A DNA stretch of 64,000 bases from PFJX01 sp040757575 (GCA_040757575.1 JBFLXA010000001.1:62001-126000); one strand, 5' to 3'. Numbered from the stretch's first letter, positions 1-10,097 are shown. The notes: generated by a model from the sequence alone, not told the origin. Made by a program: numbers and translations.

Positions 1-649
1 CTACAAAATGTCCCCCGGCTTCCGCTAGGCGTATGGTGAAATCCGTGTCTTCACCTCGCCGCAACAACGGATCAAAGCCCCCCAGCAGCCGATAGGTAGA
101 CAAACGCGCCATCTGGCTACAAGTCGGACAAGCACCGTATCCATCTTCCAGCGGGGTGCCAAGAAGAATTCTTTTCGCCACTGCTAGCCCCGCGGGGGCC
201 CGTCTGCCGATGGTCTGCCCCATAGTCGGCTCAATGCGCACCTCACCATGGGGATACACCAGCTTTCGAGCGGTATGACAAATCACCGGCGCACCTCTGG
301 CAAAGTGCTTTTCGTAATCGATGATACGCGTGATCTGCCGGGTAATCCGTTCCGGTTCGCTCACGTCATCATCATCAAAAAACACGACAAACTCGCCCCG
401 TGCCTCTTCCAGAATACGGTTGCGGGCCACGGCAACCCCACTGTTGACAGGCATGTTGAAAACCCTGAGTTCAGGATACCGCCGGGCCAGGCGGTCTAGA
501 ATGCCCCGCGTACCATCGTCGGAGCAATCGTCAACAGCGACGATCTCGATGGGCCTCCACGTCTGCGCCAAGGCGGATGAAAAGGCACGCTCAACCGTGT
601 CCGCAGCGTTATAGGCAGTCAGGCCAATGGTCACCAAAGGGGAAGTCAA
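1..649 (-). CDS. GT2 family glycosyltransferase, 3' end cut by window edge
   Basis: Reading the minus strand from a TTG at 647-649 gives an open frame of 216 codons running off the left edge. It begins LTSPLVTIGLTAYNAADTVE and continues with VAVDDCSDDGT and FVVFFDDDDV, the nucleotide-sugar fold and DXD-type metal site of GT-A family 2 inverting glycosyltransferases. A later GGFDPLLRRGEDTDF stretch fits the acceptor-side ED motif. The TTG start overlaps the stop of the upstream GT4 gene (TTGA) and has a GGAGG nine bases before it, so it is probably translationally coupled. It likely adds a sugar to a cell-surface glycan on the cytoplasmic face of the membrane; donor and acceptor cannot be told. 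The C-terminus is outside the window. Confidence 0.85.
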   Translation of the reverse strand, partial: MTSPLVTIGLTAYNAADTVERAFSSALAQTWRPIEIVAVDDCSDDGTRGILDRLARRYPELRVFNMPVNSGVAVARNRILEEARGEFVVFFDDDDVSEPERITRQITRIIDYEKHFARGAPVICHTARKLVYPHGEVRIEPTMGQTIGRRAPAGLAVAKRILLGTPLEDGYGACPTCSQMARLSTYRLLGGFDPLLRRGEDTDFTIRLAEAGGHFV

Positions 650-1776
650 TGGGGTTTTCCCTCCATGACCTCACGTATCAACTCATCCCAACGATCAAAC
701 TGGCGGTCAGGAGAAAACGACTCCATTTCCTTCCTTGCCTGACTACCGCGACACGCACGCTCCGCTGCATCCCCCATGGCCACTGCAAGGGTCTGGGCCA
801 GGGAGGATTCATCATCCAGGCCTGGCGCCAGCCAACCCGACGTATCGCCGATCAGATCAGCCACCCCTGCTGCATCGGCAAAGCCGATGGCCGGTAAACC
901 ATGGCTCATAGCTTCCGCCAGGGCGTTGGGAAATCCCTCCCACAGCGATGGAATGGCAAACAGATGAGCCTGGACATAGAGACCGAATACATCCGTCCTG
1001 GCAGGTTCAATCCGCACCCGCTCCTCCAGGCCAAGCTGATTGACCAATTGTTTCAGCCCGACCGAGTCCGGCCCATCCCCGACCACCCTCAGATCCCATT
1101 CAGGATGATCCCGGGCAATCAGGGAAAATGCCTTGACCAGGCAAGCAACACGTTTCTGCACACTATCCAGGCGACTCACTGCAAGCAGCTCGAAACGACC
1201 TGCGCCATTTGCCACATCCGGACGGGCATGCATTACGGCCGACGGCACCGGATTGGGAATGACCGAGATACGCGGGCGTAGGCGCTCGGGATACCCCTCC
1301 ACAAAACCAGGGGCCTGGACCGTAATATGGTCCGCAAGCCGCATCAAGGCGAAACTCAACCAACGCTGGATACCCGAGTACCTCAGCCAATACATGCTTG
1401 GGGCATTGCGTTCCGCAACAACTAGCTTCACACCAGCCGCCATTGCCGCCGCATAGACCGTCTTATCTCCACTCATGACAAAACCCACCAACACCCGGAT
1501 CGAATTCTTCTTCAAGTAGCGAATCAGTTCCCGCGTGCGTCGGATCTTGTCGCCAGCCCCACTGGAAAAACCAAGACGGGACCATGCCACGGCGGGATGC
1601 AGCGGATAAAAAGATTTTGCGCCAATCTGATCCCAGCTCAGAAGGTGAACGTCCCTGCCCCGCTCAGCTAAAGCCCCGGCCAACTGGCAAACCATCCGCT
1701 CCGCTCCGCCGGGGCCAGAAAGGCGATGTAAATAGAAAGCCACACCATAAGCTTCCGTAAAATATCTCATGGCCAT
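646..1776 (-). CDS. GT4 family glycosyltransferase
   Basis: A 376-residue GT-B glycosyltransferase. The N-terminal part has HRLSGPGGAERMV, the acceptor-side glycine motif typical of GT4 enzymes. The C-terminal half has AVSRLDSVQKR and EGFPNALAEAMSHGLP, the E-x7-E donor-binding motif of retaining GT4 enzymes. It should transfer a hexose to a growing surface glycan. The listed ATG is the longest start; a GTG at 1743 (protein VAFYLHRL...) with a CGGAAG upstream matches where relatives usually begin and may be the true one. Its stop overlaps the start of the GT2 gene. Confidence 0.85.
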   Translation of the reverse strand: MAMRYFTEAYGVAFYLHRLSGPGGAERMVCQLAGALAERGRDVHLLSWDQIGAKSFYPLHPAVAWSRLGFSSGAGDKIRRTRELIRYLKKNSIRVLVGFVMSGDKTVYAAAMAAGVKLVVAERNAPSMYWLRYSGIQRWLSFALMRLADHITVQAPGFVEGYPERLRPRISVIPNPVPSAVMHARPDVANGAGRFELLAVSRLDSVQKRVACLVKAFSLIARDHPEWDLRVVGDGPDSVGLKQLVNQLGLEERVRIEPARTDVFGLYVQAHLFAIPSLWEGFPNALAEAMSHGLPAIGFADAAGVADLIGDTSGWLAPGLDDESSLAQTLAVAMGDAAERACRGSQARKEMESFSPDRQFDRWDELIREVMEGKPH

Positions 1777-1836
1777 ATGGCCCAGACTATGTCATTTGTC
1801 ATATCAAAAATAACCAACGCGCAGACGCATTAGAAA

Positions 1837-2985
1837 CTAGCGCCTATATTTAACCCCCCAATAAGCCATCTTGAATTGGTGCAAAAGAGCATGAATCGGC
1901 CTTGCATTATTTCTCAAGGCAGACTTGAGTGCGTAGCTGGCTTCCAATATCCTGTAAACTGGACGAGCAAACTCTCTATTAAATTTATGCGCCGCAAGAT
2001 CGATATCGGACTCCGTCAAACACCGTGCCGCTCGTCCATACGACACACTTTTTACAGGCAACCGTCCTGCGGCACCCATATAATCTGAATTGATCGAAGA
2101 GTTATCAACAACACGCTCGACCATTTCTTCCACTTTTGGATCCAATGCATAAGCACTACCCCAGTCACTCGAACGCGACAAAACCTCAAGGCAACGAATT
2201 ATGGCGCGCTCCCTATGCTTGGATCGCGCCATAAGATTTAATCTTTTCTTAACCTCAAGATAATCCCGGGACAAGGACTCATTGACCTGCACATCTTCAC
2301 TAGCATAAGGAAAATCGACGCCATCCAGTCCGATACGAAACAAAAAGTCAGAGACGGAACTGCCTTTATGGAGGCACTGCCGATCATACGGTACAGCATT
2401 AATGGAAACCGGCCGGATGATATCACGCCATGCATCGAGCAGCATGGTGTAATCAAGTATCGGCCGCACCATTTCAAAAAACTGAGCGTCGCTTTTGTAT
2501 ATGTTTTTATCGGAAATAAGCCCCTCAATACGAACCGTTTGAGATATCGCAGAGGCAAGCCAGTCCAACTGCGGCCTCAGATAAACCAGAATGGAGACCT
2601 CATGCCCTCTCAAAAATGCAGCCAACGAGCGAATCTTTTTTTTATAATGTTCAAGGTAGTCGTCCGGATTACTTATGTCCCAGACACGGGGCTCCCCACC
2701 AAAAAAATGCTCCGCACTCAAAATCAGCAGATCCGACTTGCCACTTTCCGCCTCATCGAAGAACTGCTTGAAATATTCTTCAGCCCTCAACCCGGGAAAA
2801 CGCACGACTCCCGACAACGCATCGGCAACTGCATTATGTGACCCCATATTGATGGCCACACCATTGACCATAACAGAGGGGTACAAAACACCAGACTCCC
2901 TGAGCTTGTATCTATTAAGCGTCAGGAACGCCTGTATCGCGGACGTCCCGGTTTTGGATTGTCCAATATGCAATAGAACTTTCAT
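1837..2985 (-). CDS. sulfotransferase-like protein of a surface glycan cluster
   Basis: A 382-residue protein starting MKVLLHIGQSKTGTSAIQ. The G-x-x-K-T-G-T-S/T segment at residues 8-16 is the 5'-phosphosulfate-binding loop of PAPS-dependent sulfotransferases, and LILSAEHFFGG and VLVYLRPQLDWLAS (about residues 85-145) resemble the 3'-phosphate-binding region with its R-x-P-x-x-W pattern. The rest is poorly conserved and function is inferred only from that loop. Placed among glycosyl- and methyltransferases it may sulfate a surface polysaccharide. The gene is more AT-rich than those from 6.5 kb on, which suggests acquisition by transfer. Confidence 0.65.
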   Translation of the reverse strand: MKVLLHIGQSKTGTSAIQAFLTLNRYKLRESGVLYPSVMVNGVAINMGSHNAVADALSGVVRFPGLRAEEYFKQFFDEAESGKSDLLILSAEHFFGGEPRVWDISNPDDYLEHYKKKIRSLAAFLRGHEVSILVYLRPQLDWLASAISQTVRIEGLISDKNIYKSDAQFFEMVRPILDYTMLLDAWRDIIRPVSINAVPYDRQCLHKGSSVSDFLFRIGLDGVDFPYASEDVQVNESLSRDYLEVKKRLNLMARSKHRERAIIRCLEVLSRSSDWGSAYALDPKVEEMVERVVDNSSINSDYMGAAGRLPVKSVSYGRAARCLTESDIDLAAHKFNREFARPVYRILEASYALKSALRNNARPIHALLHQFKMAYWGVKYRR

Positions 2986-3040
2986 GCAACACTCAAATCA
3001 GCAGCCATTTACATGGGACAGCAATATAATGACTCAGCAA

Positions 3041-3826
3041 TCAGACTGTAGCGGAATCATGGCTCAGAATATAAAGGGGCTTATTCGAACGTCGATCATT
3101 CAACTGCCGGATGCGGCTGAAGGCCGACTTCAGAGCCCGCATGACGGGCTCCTCATCTATGCGGTCATTATGAACCTCTATGATTAGATACCGGGCACGG
3201 GAAAGAACATCTATGGCCATTGGCACGATGGCCTCTTCTCCACCCTCGATATCCATTTTTATTAAGTCAACCTGCTCCCAACCCAAACGCAAGAGCAATG
3301 TCTGCAATGAAATCCCCTCCACCACTTCCCCACCATCACCCTCTACAACACGGTGCCCAACGGAAATACCGCGCCGCATCAGATTCAGAGGCACATCTTC
3401 CTTCCACACACCATTCTTGAAAATCTGCCAGTCAACGTTTGGATTTGCCTCTTTATTGGACTCAAGAATCTGGAATGTGTCCTCTGCTGCTTCCACGGAA
3501 GCCACTTTTGCGCCTGGGCACTGCATGAAGACCCTGAGTGCAAAACTACCAATATTTGCCCCCAGATCGAGAACCCTAGGACTAGCGTTACGGTCAAGAA
3601 TTTCCCTCACACACGCATATTCGTCTTCAACTAATACCTCACGAATGGCCACCCAGTCTTCCTTCCTGCCTTTGAACTGAAGACCTTTCAAGGAGAATTC
3701 GCCCATTTCAGGCATCATACCAGCACGCAAATAACCATATGCATGAATTGGGTTGACCATCATCCGGCCACAAGCGATCAAACTTGTAGCGAACCGATAA
3801 ACGTCAGCAAAAGCGTATCGCCCCAT
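3041..3826 (-). CDS. FkbM family methyltransferase
   Basis: A 261-residue SAM-dependent methyltransferase. VLDLGANIGSFALR (about residues 96-109) is the SAM-binding motif I, VASVEAAEDTFQILESN gives the acidic end of strand 2, and VDLIKMDIEGGEEAIV is the signature of the FkbM domain. FkbM enzymes O-methylate sugars or small-molecule hydroxyls. The start lies one base after the stop of the upstream class I methyltransferase, so the two are almost certainly co-transcribed. The likely substrate is a sugar of the surface glycan made by this cluster. Confidence 0.85.
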   Translation of the reverse strand: MGRYAFADVYRFATSLIACGRMMVNPIHAYGYLRAGMMPEMGEFSLKGLQFKGRKEDWVAIREVLVEDEYACVREILDRNASPRVLDLGANIGSFALRVFMQCPGAKVASVEAAEDTFQILESNKEANPNVDWQIFKNGVWKEDVPLNLMRRGISVGHRVVEGDGGEVVEGISLQTLLLRLGWEQVDLIKMDIEGGEEAIVPMAIDVLSRARYLIIEVHNDRIDEEPVMRALKSAFSRIRQLNDRRSNKPLYILSHDSATV

Positions 3827-3827
3827 A

Positions 3828-4553
3828 CTACTTGACTCCAGTTATGACATAACCAAGGGAAACATTAGCCAATGCCTTCCCTACAACGTCAGGATAATAT
3901 TCCCCAGCACCCCGCCCCTTTACACAGGCATAAACCAATCCATATAGCGGAACAATTATTTTACGCAACCCGCTCAAGGGACCGGCGCCTTCAGTGACAG
4001 ACAAACCCGTGGTCATGACATCCCACACCAAAGGAGTGATTTTCAGGTCTTCCACACCATGTCTGGACAGCGTTTCCCACCACCAACTTGCCGTCGGCCG
4101 ATTGTAATCATCAGGGCATCCATGAACACGAAACAAAAAAGGTACTGCAAACACAAACTTGCCTCCGGGTTTAAGCACCCTAAGCAGTTCTGCCAGTGTC
4201 TTCTCCAGCTCATAGACATGCTCAAGTGTATTGACTGAAACAACCATGTCATAGGACTCTCCGGGAACGGGTATATTTTCACCCGGAGACATTAGATAGG
4301 TCGGACGCATCGATTCAGATATATTTGCCGACTCATATACCCCACCCTCCATCCAGGACTTCAGCAGACCACAATAATGCGCATTTTCGCCACCACCAAA
4401 GTCAAGAAGCCGGCCCGCATACTCGACCCTGGACAGGGCTTCATACTCCAAGGCTCTGTAAATTGAAACACCAGAATCAGTCAAGAATATTTTCTTATAG
4501 CGCTCCCATGTAGGTTTGAGCGGCATATTCATATATTCAGTTGTCATGCCCAC
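3828..4553 (-). CDS. class I SAM-dependent methyltransferase
   Basis: A 241-residue Methyltransf_11/25-type protein. The core runs LLDFGGGENAHYCGLL (motif I, around residue 52), VVSVNTLEHVYELEKTL (motif II/post II) and LRVLKPGGKFVFAVPF (motif III). The N-terminal NMPLKPTWERYKKIFL and the C-terminal half are specific to a subgroup often found in O-antigen or capsule clusters. The substrate is not readable from sequence. It lies directly upstream of the FkbM gene with a one-base gap. Confidence 0.8.
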   Translation of the reverse strand: MGMTTEYMNMPLKPTWERYKKIFLTDSGVSIYRALEYEALSRVEYAGRLLDFGGGENAHYCGLLKSWMEGGVYESANISESMRPTYLMSPGENIPVPGESYDMVVSVNTLEHVYELEKTLAELLRVLKPGGKFVFAVPFLFRVHGCPDDYNRPTASWWWETLSRHGVEDLKITPLVWDVMTTGLSVTEGAGPLSGLRKIIVPLYGLVYACVKGRGAGEYYPDVVGKALANVSLGYVITGVK

Positions 4554-4686
4554 ATAAAACTCCGTTTCCCTAATACCACTGACACCTCACGTCGGAGACA
4601 GCTGCTTGGCGGTGTACCGCCCCTTCATCAGATATACCAAACACCTTCAGCCTGCATTCTATCCTGCCGATGTATGCCCGCGTCAC

Positions 4687-6486
4687 TCAGGCAATACCAT
4701 TTCCTGAAGCACTTTGCCACAAGCCGTAGAAACGGCCATTAAGACGGACCAATGAGTCCCAGTCCCCTTGCTCCGCAATGCTTCCTTTATCCAGAAAAAT
4801 AATTGAATCGGCATCTCGCACTGTAGACAATCGATGCGCAATCAAAATAATTATTTTTGATTCCTTCATCGTGTACAGCACTTCCATTACCTTCTTTTCA
4901 GACTCCGTATCAAGCGCGCTCGTCGCCTCGTCAAAAATCAGCACAGGGGGGTTATTAATCAAGGCCCGTGCAACCGCAATGCGCTGCCTTTGACCCCCCG
5001 AAAGCTTGAGGCCCATCTCACCTACGGGGGTGTCATAGCCATCAGGCAGTACGGAGATAAATTCATCTGCATGGGCCAATCTTGCCGCGTGCAAAACTTC
5101 CTCCCGCGTCGCTTCCGGTTTAAATAACTTGATGTTTTCGGCCAGTGTGCCATTCAGCAGTGTCAACTCCTGCGATACGTAACCAAAACAGGAACGCCAT
5201 GACTGTATATTGAATTTTCTTATATCTCGACCGCCTACCTGGATCTGACCTTCATCCGCCTCGACCAAACGCAACAATGTGTCAACGAAAGTGGTTTTGC
5301 CCGCCCCTGAGGGCCCGACCAAAGCAACGACTGTTCCGGGCTGCAAGGTCACACTGACATTCTTCAAGGCTGTTTTACCGCCATGTTTAACACAGACATT
5401 CTCAAAGCGAATGCCGTTAGCCAGCGCATCGGGAGTGCATACTTCGCCAGTATGCCATTGATTTTCCACTGCTTCACGCGCTTTATTGAAAGTGTTGGAC
5501 ACATACTCGTAAGCGGGAAGCTGGACGTACATCTGTTGGGCAGAAGTCATCGTTATCGTGATTTTGCCGTAGGCCCGCATGAACAATACCAGGACCAGCA
5601 GTATCTCCGGCGTGGTACTTCCTGACCCCCAGACTCCAGCGACGGCAACGCCTATCACCAAGGCCAACATCACGAACAACTCGGCGGCAATCCGCGAGGC
5701 GTTAGGCAACATGAAACCAACGCGTTCGCTGTTGAAGATGGTGTGCAATGGCCCTGCCACCATACTTTCCACCGCGAATCCATGGGGGGCTGCCTTGATT
5801 GACTTAATGTTGTTCAGGAACTCCTGGGCCACCACCATCATCTGGTTGTTGCCTTTGACAATGGTTCGTGCATGCCCCATCAAGCGTTTCAATACCACCG
5901 AATTGAAAACCACAACTGTCAGCCCGACCAGTAACATCATCAGCGTGGCTTCGAAGGACAGGAAGAAGGCCGTGCCTATGTAGGCCAAGGCCACCAGCAG
6001 GTTGCTGAGAAAAATCAGGAATTTTGCTGCCGCGTTCGCTAGCCGCCCCGTTTCCTGGGATAAGGCATTGGTCAATTCTCCGCGGCTTGCGTCTAGAAAA
6101 TACCGCCAGTTAGCCCGACTCAACGCCTGGAACAATTGCTGGCGCCATCTTAGCGTATAAAAATGGGTGTAAGAGCCTTGGTACCAGCTTTGCACCAGAG
6201 TCAGCGCCGCCTGCACGGTAAAAACACTCATCACCACAATGGAAATTGCCCCAAGAGTATAGGGAATGCCAATGCTTTCCAGCATCTGTTTTGCCTGGAC
6301 AAGAAATCCTGTACCCGCATCCTGCAAGGGAACACCGATAAAGGGCAGCAATAAAAATGCGACCAGCATCCGCATGCCATCGGTTACCGCACAAACCGCG
6401 CTCAACAAAACCAGAAAGACAAACCGTTTTCCGAGTTTGGTGACCAGGTCTTTAATGAATCCACTCAATAAAGCAGGTTTTTTCAT
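4687..6486 (-). CDS. ABC exporter, fused permease and ATPase
   Basis: A 599-residue type IV (B-family) ABC exporter half-transporter. About six hydrophobic segments occupy residues 1-330, followed by an ATPase with GPSGAGKTT (Walker A), LTLLNGTLAENI (Q-loop region), LSGGQRQR (signature) and LIFDEATSALD (Walker B). It would act as a homodimer in the inner membrane. Given the glycan genes just downstream on the same strand it may export a lipid-linked saccharide or a related amphiphile; a peptide or lipid substrate is equally possible. A second, MsbA-like exporter lies upstream. Confidence 0.85.
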   Translation of the reverse strand: MKKPALLSGFIKDLVTKLGKRFVFLVLLSAVCAVTDGMRMLVAFLLLPFIGVPLQDAGTGFLVQAKQMLESIGIPYTLGAISIVVMSVFTVQAALTLVQSWYQGSYTHFYTLRWRQQLFQALSRANWRYFLDASRGELTNALSQETGRLANAAAKFLIFLSNLLVALAYIGTAFFLSFEATLMMLLVGLTVVVFNSVVLKRLMGHARTIVKGNNQMMVVAQEFLNNIKSIKAAPHGFAVESMVAGPLHTIFNSERVGFMLPNASRIAAELFVMLALVIGVAVAGVWGSGSTTPEILLVLVLFMRAYGKITITMTSAQQMYVQLPAYEYVSNTFNKAREAVENQWHTGEVCTPDALANGIRFENVCVKHGGKTALKNVSVTLQPGTVVALVGPSGAGKTTFVDTLLRLVEADEGQIQVGGRDIRKFNIQSWRSCFGYVSQELTLLNGTLAENIKLFKPEATREEVLHAARLAHADEFISVLPDGYDTPVGEMGLKLSGGQRQRIAVARALINNPPVLIFDEATSALDTESEKKVMEVLYTMKESKIIILIAHRLSTVRDADSIIFLDKGSIAEQGDWDSLVRLNGRFYGLWQSASGNGIA

Positions 6487-6578
6487 GAAATGGTTCGAGT
6501 CCCCAGTCTACCTGTAGCGGCAGGCTGAAAAGAGTGGTTATTCAAGTCCAGAAAATTAAAACCGCGCATCTCCCACCC

Positions 6579-8327
6579 TCAGGTGGAGATAACACCTTCC
6601 TGGAACTGGACCGCATGCATGGCCGCATAGACGCCGCCCCTGGCCATGAGGCTTTTGTGGTTTCCTTCTTCAACGATACGGCCACGCTGCATGACGACGA
6701 TGCGGTCAGCATTTTCGATGGTGGACAGCCGGTGGGCAATGACCAATGTTGTACGGTTTTCCATCAGGCGCTCCAGGGCACCTTGGACCAGACGCTCCGC
6801 TTCTGTATCCAGGGCGGAGGTTGCCTCGTCCAGCATGAGTATGGGGGCATTGCTGTACACCGCCCGGGCGATGGCCAGGCGCTGCCTCTGGCCACCTGAA
6901 AGGCGCACGCCGTCTTCACCCAGGACTTCTTCATACCCCCCGGGCAACTGCTCTATGAAATCTGCCGCAAAAGCCGCTTCGGCAGCCGCCCGGACCCGGG
7001 CAGGGTCGGGCTTGGGGTCGGCATAGGCGATGTTGGCCGCCACCGTGTCATTGAACAGGAGGGTGTCCTGCCCCACCATGGCGTACTGGCGGCGGTAGTC
7101 GGCCAGGCGGTAGTCGTGGATGGATACACCGTCCAGCAGGATTTCCCCCGTATGGCCGTGATAAAACCGGGCGATGAGGTTGATCAGGGTGGTCTTGCCA
7201 CTGCCTGACTGACCAACGAAGGCAACCGTTTCACCCGGACGAATATCCAGGTTGATGCCTTGCAGCACGGGCTGGGCGTCTTCCAGGTATTTGAATCCCA
7301 CCTCCCGCAGGGTGATGGCACCCTTGGCTCGATCTATGGATATCAACCCTGTGTCCTGTTCCATGGGTTGATCCAGCAGGGAAAACACCGTCTGGGCTGC
7401 AGCCAGGCCACGCTGCAATTCATCGTTGATGCGGGTCAGGCTTTTGACTGGCTGCTGGAGCATGAGCATGGCTCCCATGAACGCAATGAAGTCACCCGCG
7501 GTGAGTCCCCCGTGCAGGGCCCTCAGGCCGGCGTAATAGACAACCAGGCCGATGACCACCGCCACCAGGAACAGGTTGAAGCCTGCGTTCAAGGCTGTGG
7601 TTGCTGCCCGCTTCACGGTCAGCCGGCGCACCATCTGGTTGATCTTCAGGAACCGGGCGGCCTCGTAGTCCTGGCCACTGAATATCTTCACGACCCGGTG
7701 CCCGCCCAGGGTTTCATTGAGAATGCGCGCCAGTGCCCCCATGGAGTCCTGGGTTTCGAGGGACAGCCGCCTTTGGCGTTTCGCCACCAGCCGCATGGAG
7801 AGGCCCACCCCCGGAATCAGCAGGGCGCAGAACATGGCCAATTGCCAGTCCGTATAGAACAGAATGACCAGCAGGCCGATGGCCAGCACACCGTCCCGGA
7901 CTGCGGTGGTGATCACCTGCAGGCCTGCGCTCATGACTCCGTTGACGTCGTAGGTCACCCGGGAGAGCAGTTCGCCGACGGATGATTTGTCGTAGACGGC
8001 CACCGGCAAACGTAGCAAGCGGGTGTACATCTCGCTGCGCAGGTCATAGGTGATACGGGACGAAAGCCATTTGCTGGTGTATTCGTATCCATAACCCGCG
8101 AACATGCGGGCAAGGGCCACGACAAACAGGATGGCGGGCATGTACCAGAGGGGCTGGGTGCCGGAGGCGATGGCATCGAATCCATCCACCAGATCCTTCA
8201 ACAAGCGCACCATGAGCGCCTCTATGCCCCCAGAAATGGCCATGAGCAGGATGGTCACCCCCGCAATGGTGCGGTAGGGCTTGAAGTAGCCCAATAGGCG
8301 AAGATAAAGGTCCTTGGAGGTCATCAT
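6579..8327 (-). CDS. msbA: MsbA-type lipid A export ABC transporter
   Basis: A 582-residue ABC exporter matching MsbA in length and in the start of the protein (LYLRLLGYFKPYR). The transmembrane region fills residues 20-320; the ATPase has GQSGSGKTT, VGQDTLLFNDTVAANIAY, LSGGQRQR and ILMLDEATSALD. MsbA flips lipid A-core across the inner membrane. The second exporter downstream resembles it in architecture, so assignment of this copy as the real MsbA rests on its closer match to the family and could be wrong. Confidence 0.8.
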   Translation of the reverse strand: MMTSKDLYLRLLGYFKPYRTIAGVTILLMAISGGIEALMVRLLKDLVDGFDAIASGTQPLWYMPAILFVVALARMFAGYGYEYTSKWLSSRITYDLRSEMYTRLLRLPVAVYDKSSVGELLSRVTYDVNGVMSAGLQVITTAVRDGVLAIGLLVILFYTDWQLAMFCALLIPGVGLSMRLVAKRQRRLSLETQDSMGALARILNETLGGHRVVKIFSGQDYEAARFLKINQMVRRLTVKRAATTALNAGFNLFLVAVVIGLVVYYAGLRALHGGLTAGDFIAFMGAMLMLQQPVKSLTRINDELQRGLAAAQTVFSLLDQPMEQDTGLISIDRAKGAITLREVGFKYLEDAQPVLQGINLDIRPGETVAFVGQSGSGKTTLINLIARFYHGHTGEILLDGVSIHDYRLADYRRQYAMVGQDTLLFNDTVAANIAYADPKPDPARVRAAAEAAFAADFIEQLPGGYEEVLGEDGVRLSGGQRQRLAIARAVYSNAPILMLDEATSALDTEAERLVQGALERLMENRTTLVIAHRLSTIENADRIVVMQRGRIVEEGNHKSLMARGGVYAAMHAVQFQEGVIST

Positions 8328-8460
8328 GATTCGCCGTGGGCAGAGACACCGTTCATGTCAGGCTCCCCGGAGCCTAACAGCTTGGCCGCAACAGCCATAA
8401 CTGGCCTTTGCCGTGCTTGGGCCGCCCATGGCAGGCATCGGGCCAGAGACGCGGCACGAA

Positions 8461-9915
8461 TCACAGCAACACCAGGGTGGCCAACCCCAGGAAGATGAAG
8501 AAGCCCATGGAATCGGTGATGAAGGTGAGCAACACATGGGCACCGAAGGCCGGGTCGTGGCCCATGCGGACGATGAGGTTGGGCGCCCAGAAGCCGGCCA
8601 TGGAAGACACCAGCAGGTTGAGCAGCATGGCCGTCGACATGACCAGGGCCAGGGGCACAGCCTGGGGGATGTCGCTATACAACATGTAGGTCACCACCCC
8701 CATGATGCCCCCCCACACCACCCCGTTGAGCAGGGCAATGGACAACTCCTTGAGCATCAGCCGCCGGGCGTTGTCCTTGGAAATCAGGTTCAGGGCCAGC
8801 CCCCGCACCACCAGGGTCAGGGTCTGGCTGCCGGAGTTGCCCCCCATGCCGGCGACGATGGGCATGAGAGCGGCCAGGGCGGCCAGTTTCTCGATGGAGC
8901 CTTCGAAAGCCCCCACCACCCGGGAGGCGAACAGGGCGGTGCACAGGTTGATGCCCAGCCAGAGCCAGCGGTTCTTGGCCGCCTTCCAAACCGTGGTGAA
9001 CAGGTCCTCGTCCTCCCGCAGGCCGGCGGCCTGAAGCATGTCCGCCTCGGACTCGGCACGGATGTAGTCCAGCATCTCGTCCACGGTCAGACGGCCCACA
9101 AGGCGGCCCTTGGGGTCCACTACCGGTGCGGAGATCAAGTCGTAACGCTCGAAGGCCTTGGCGGCGTCAGATGCTGCATCGGACGGATGGAAAGTGACCG
9201 GCTCGTCGGACATCACCGCCGCCACATGCACGTCCGGATCATGGATCAGCAGGCGCTTCAGGGGCAGCACACCCACTACCCGCCGGTCCCGTTCCACCAC
9301 GAACAGCTTGTCGGTATGGCTGGGCAGGTCCCCCAACATCCGCAGGTAGCGCAGGGTGGCCTCCACGGTCACGTCGGCCCGGACGGTGACGAAGTCATAG
9401 TCCATCAGGGCCCCCACGGAGTCCTCGTCGTAGGACAGGGAGCTTTCCACCTGGAGGCGCTTGGCCTCGTCCAGGGACTTCATCAGCTCCTGGACCACGT
9501 CCTTGGGAAGGTCCGGGGCCAGGTCGGCAATCTCGTCGGTGTCCAGGGTGTGAGCTGCCGCCAGCAACTCCCGGTTGTCCATGGACTCGATGAGGGATTC
9601 CCGCACCGCATCGGAAACTTCCAGCAGGATGTCGCCATCCCGCTCCGCCTTCACCAGATCCCAGACCAGGAGACGGTCTTCAAGAGGCAGGGCCTCAAGT
9701 ATGTAGGCCACGTCCGCCGGGTGCAGGTCGTCCAGTTTCTGGGCCAGCTCTGCGAGGTTCTGCTTGTGCACCAGGGACTCCACCAGCTCATGCCGGGGCA
9801 TGTCCTGCTTATGGATCAGACCTTCCACCAGCCGATGGCGGGCCAGGAGCTTGGTCACCTGCTCCAGACTGTCTTCAAGCTGGTCCTTGGCCTTGTGGGC
9901 TTCCTGATCGCTCAT
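8461..9915 (-). CDS. mgtE: magnesium transporter MgtE
   Basis: A 484-residue protein with the MgtE order: an N-terminal helical superhelix (residues about 20-140, with LHPADVAYILEALP), two CBS domains (about 140-265, VGVLPLKRLLIHDPD and VGRLTVDEMLDYI), then five membrane helices. AALMPIVAGMGGNSGSQTL is the pore-region signature, with the conserved glycines and asparagine of the ion path. The cytoplasmic domain senses Mg2+ and gates the channel. The last hydrophobic segment runs to the stop, as expected for the family. Transcribed divergently from ntrB. Confidence 0.93.
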   Translation of the reverse strand: MSDQEAHKAKDQLEDSLEQVTKLLARHRLVEGLIHKQDMPRHELVESLVHKQNLAELAQKLDDLHPADVAYILEALPLEDRLLVWDLVKAERDGDILLEVSDAVRESLIESMDNRELLAAAHTLDTDEIADLAPDLPKDVVQELMKSLDEAKRLQVESSLSYDEDSVGALMDYDFVTVRADVTVEATLRYLRMLGDLPSHTDKLFVVERDRRVVGVLPLKRLLIHDPDVHVAAVMSDEPVTFHPSDAASDAAKAFERYDLISAPVVDPKGRLVGRLTVDEMLDYIRAESEADMLQAAGLREDEDLFTTVWKAAKNRWLWLGINLCTALFASRVVGAFEGSIEKLAALAALMPIVAGMGGNSGSQTLTLVVRGLALNLISKDNARRLMLKELSIALLNGVVWGGIMGVVTYMLYSDIPQAVPLALVMSTAMLLNLLVSSMAGFWAPNLIVRMGHDPAFGAHVLLTFITDSMGFFIFLGLATLVLL

Positions 9916-10097
9916 GGTAGCTGTCCGTTGATTTGGCCGCGATTGTAGCCGCCCAACGGTTCGAGCGCGCCCCTGATGGCTATCCCGGCACTTCCTGAAC
10001 CGTCAAGGTGATGGAATGTGCACCACTTTCTCCCCTAACGGTTTTTCTGGCCGGTGGCCTGCTTCTTGCTAATCTGGGACAGGAGACAATTAACCCC

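Noticed and set aside
8413..9948. 511-residue plus-strand frame
   Set aside because: Antisense to mgtE, low-complexity His/Gln/Gly composition, no ribosome site or family features.
10008..10097. Longer NtrB start at 10008
   Set aside because: It adds 30 residues absent from the family, whereas the ATG at 10098 has an AGGAG and gives the usual length.
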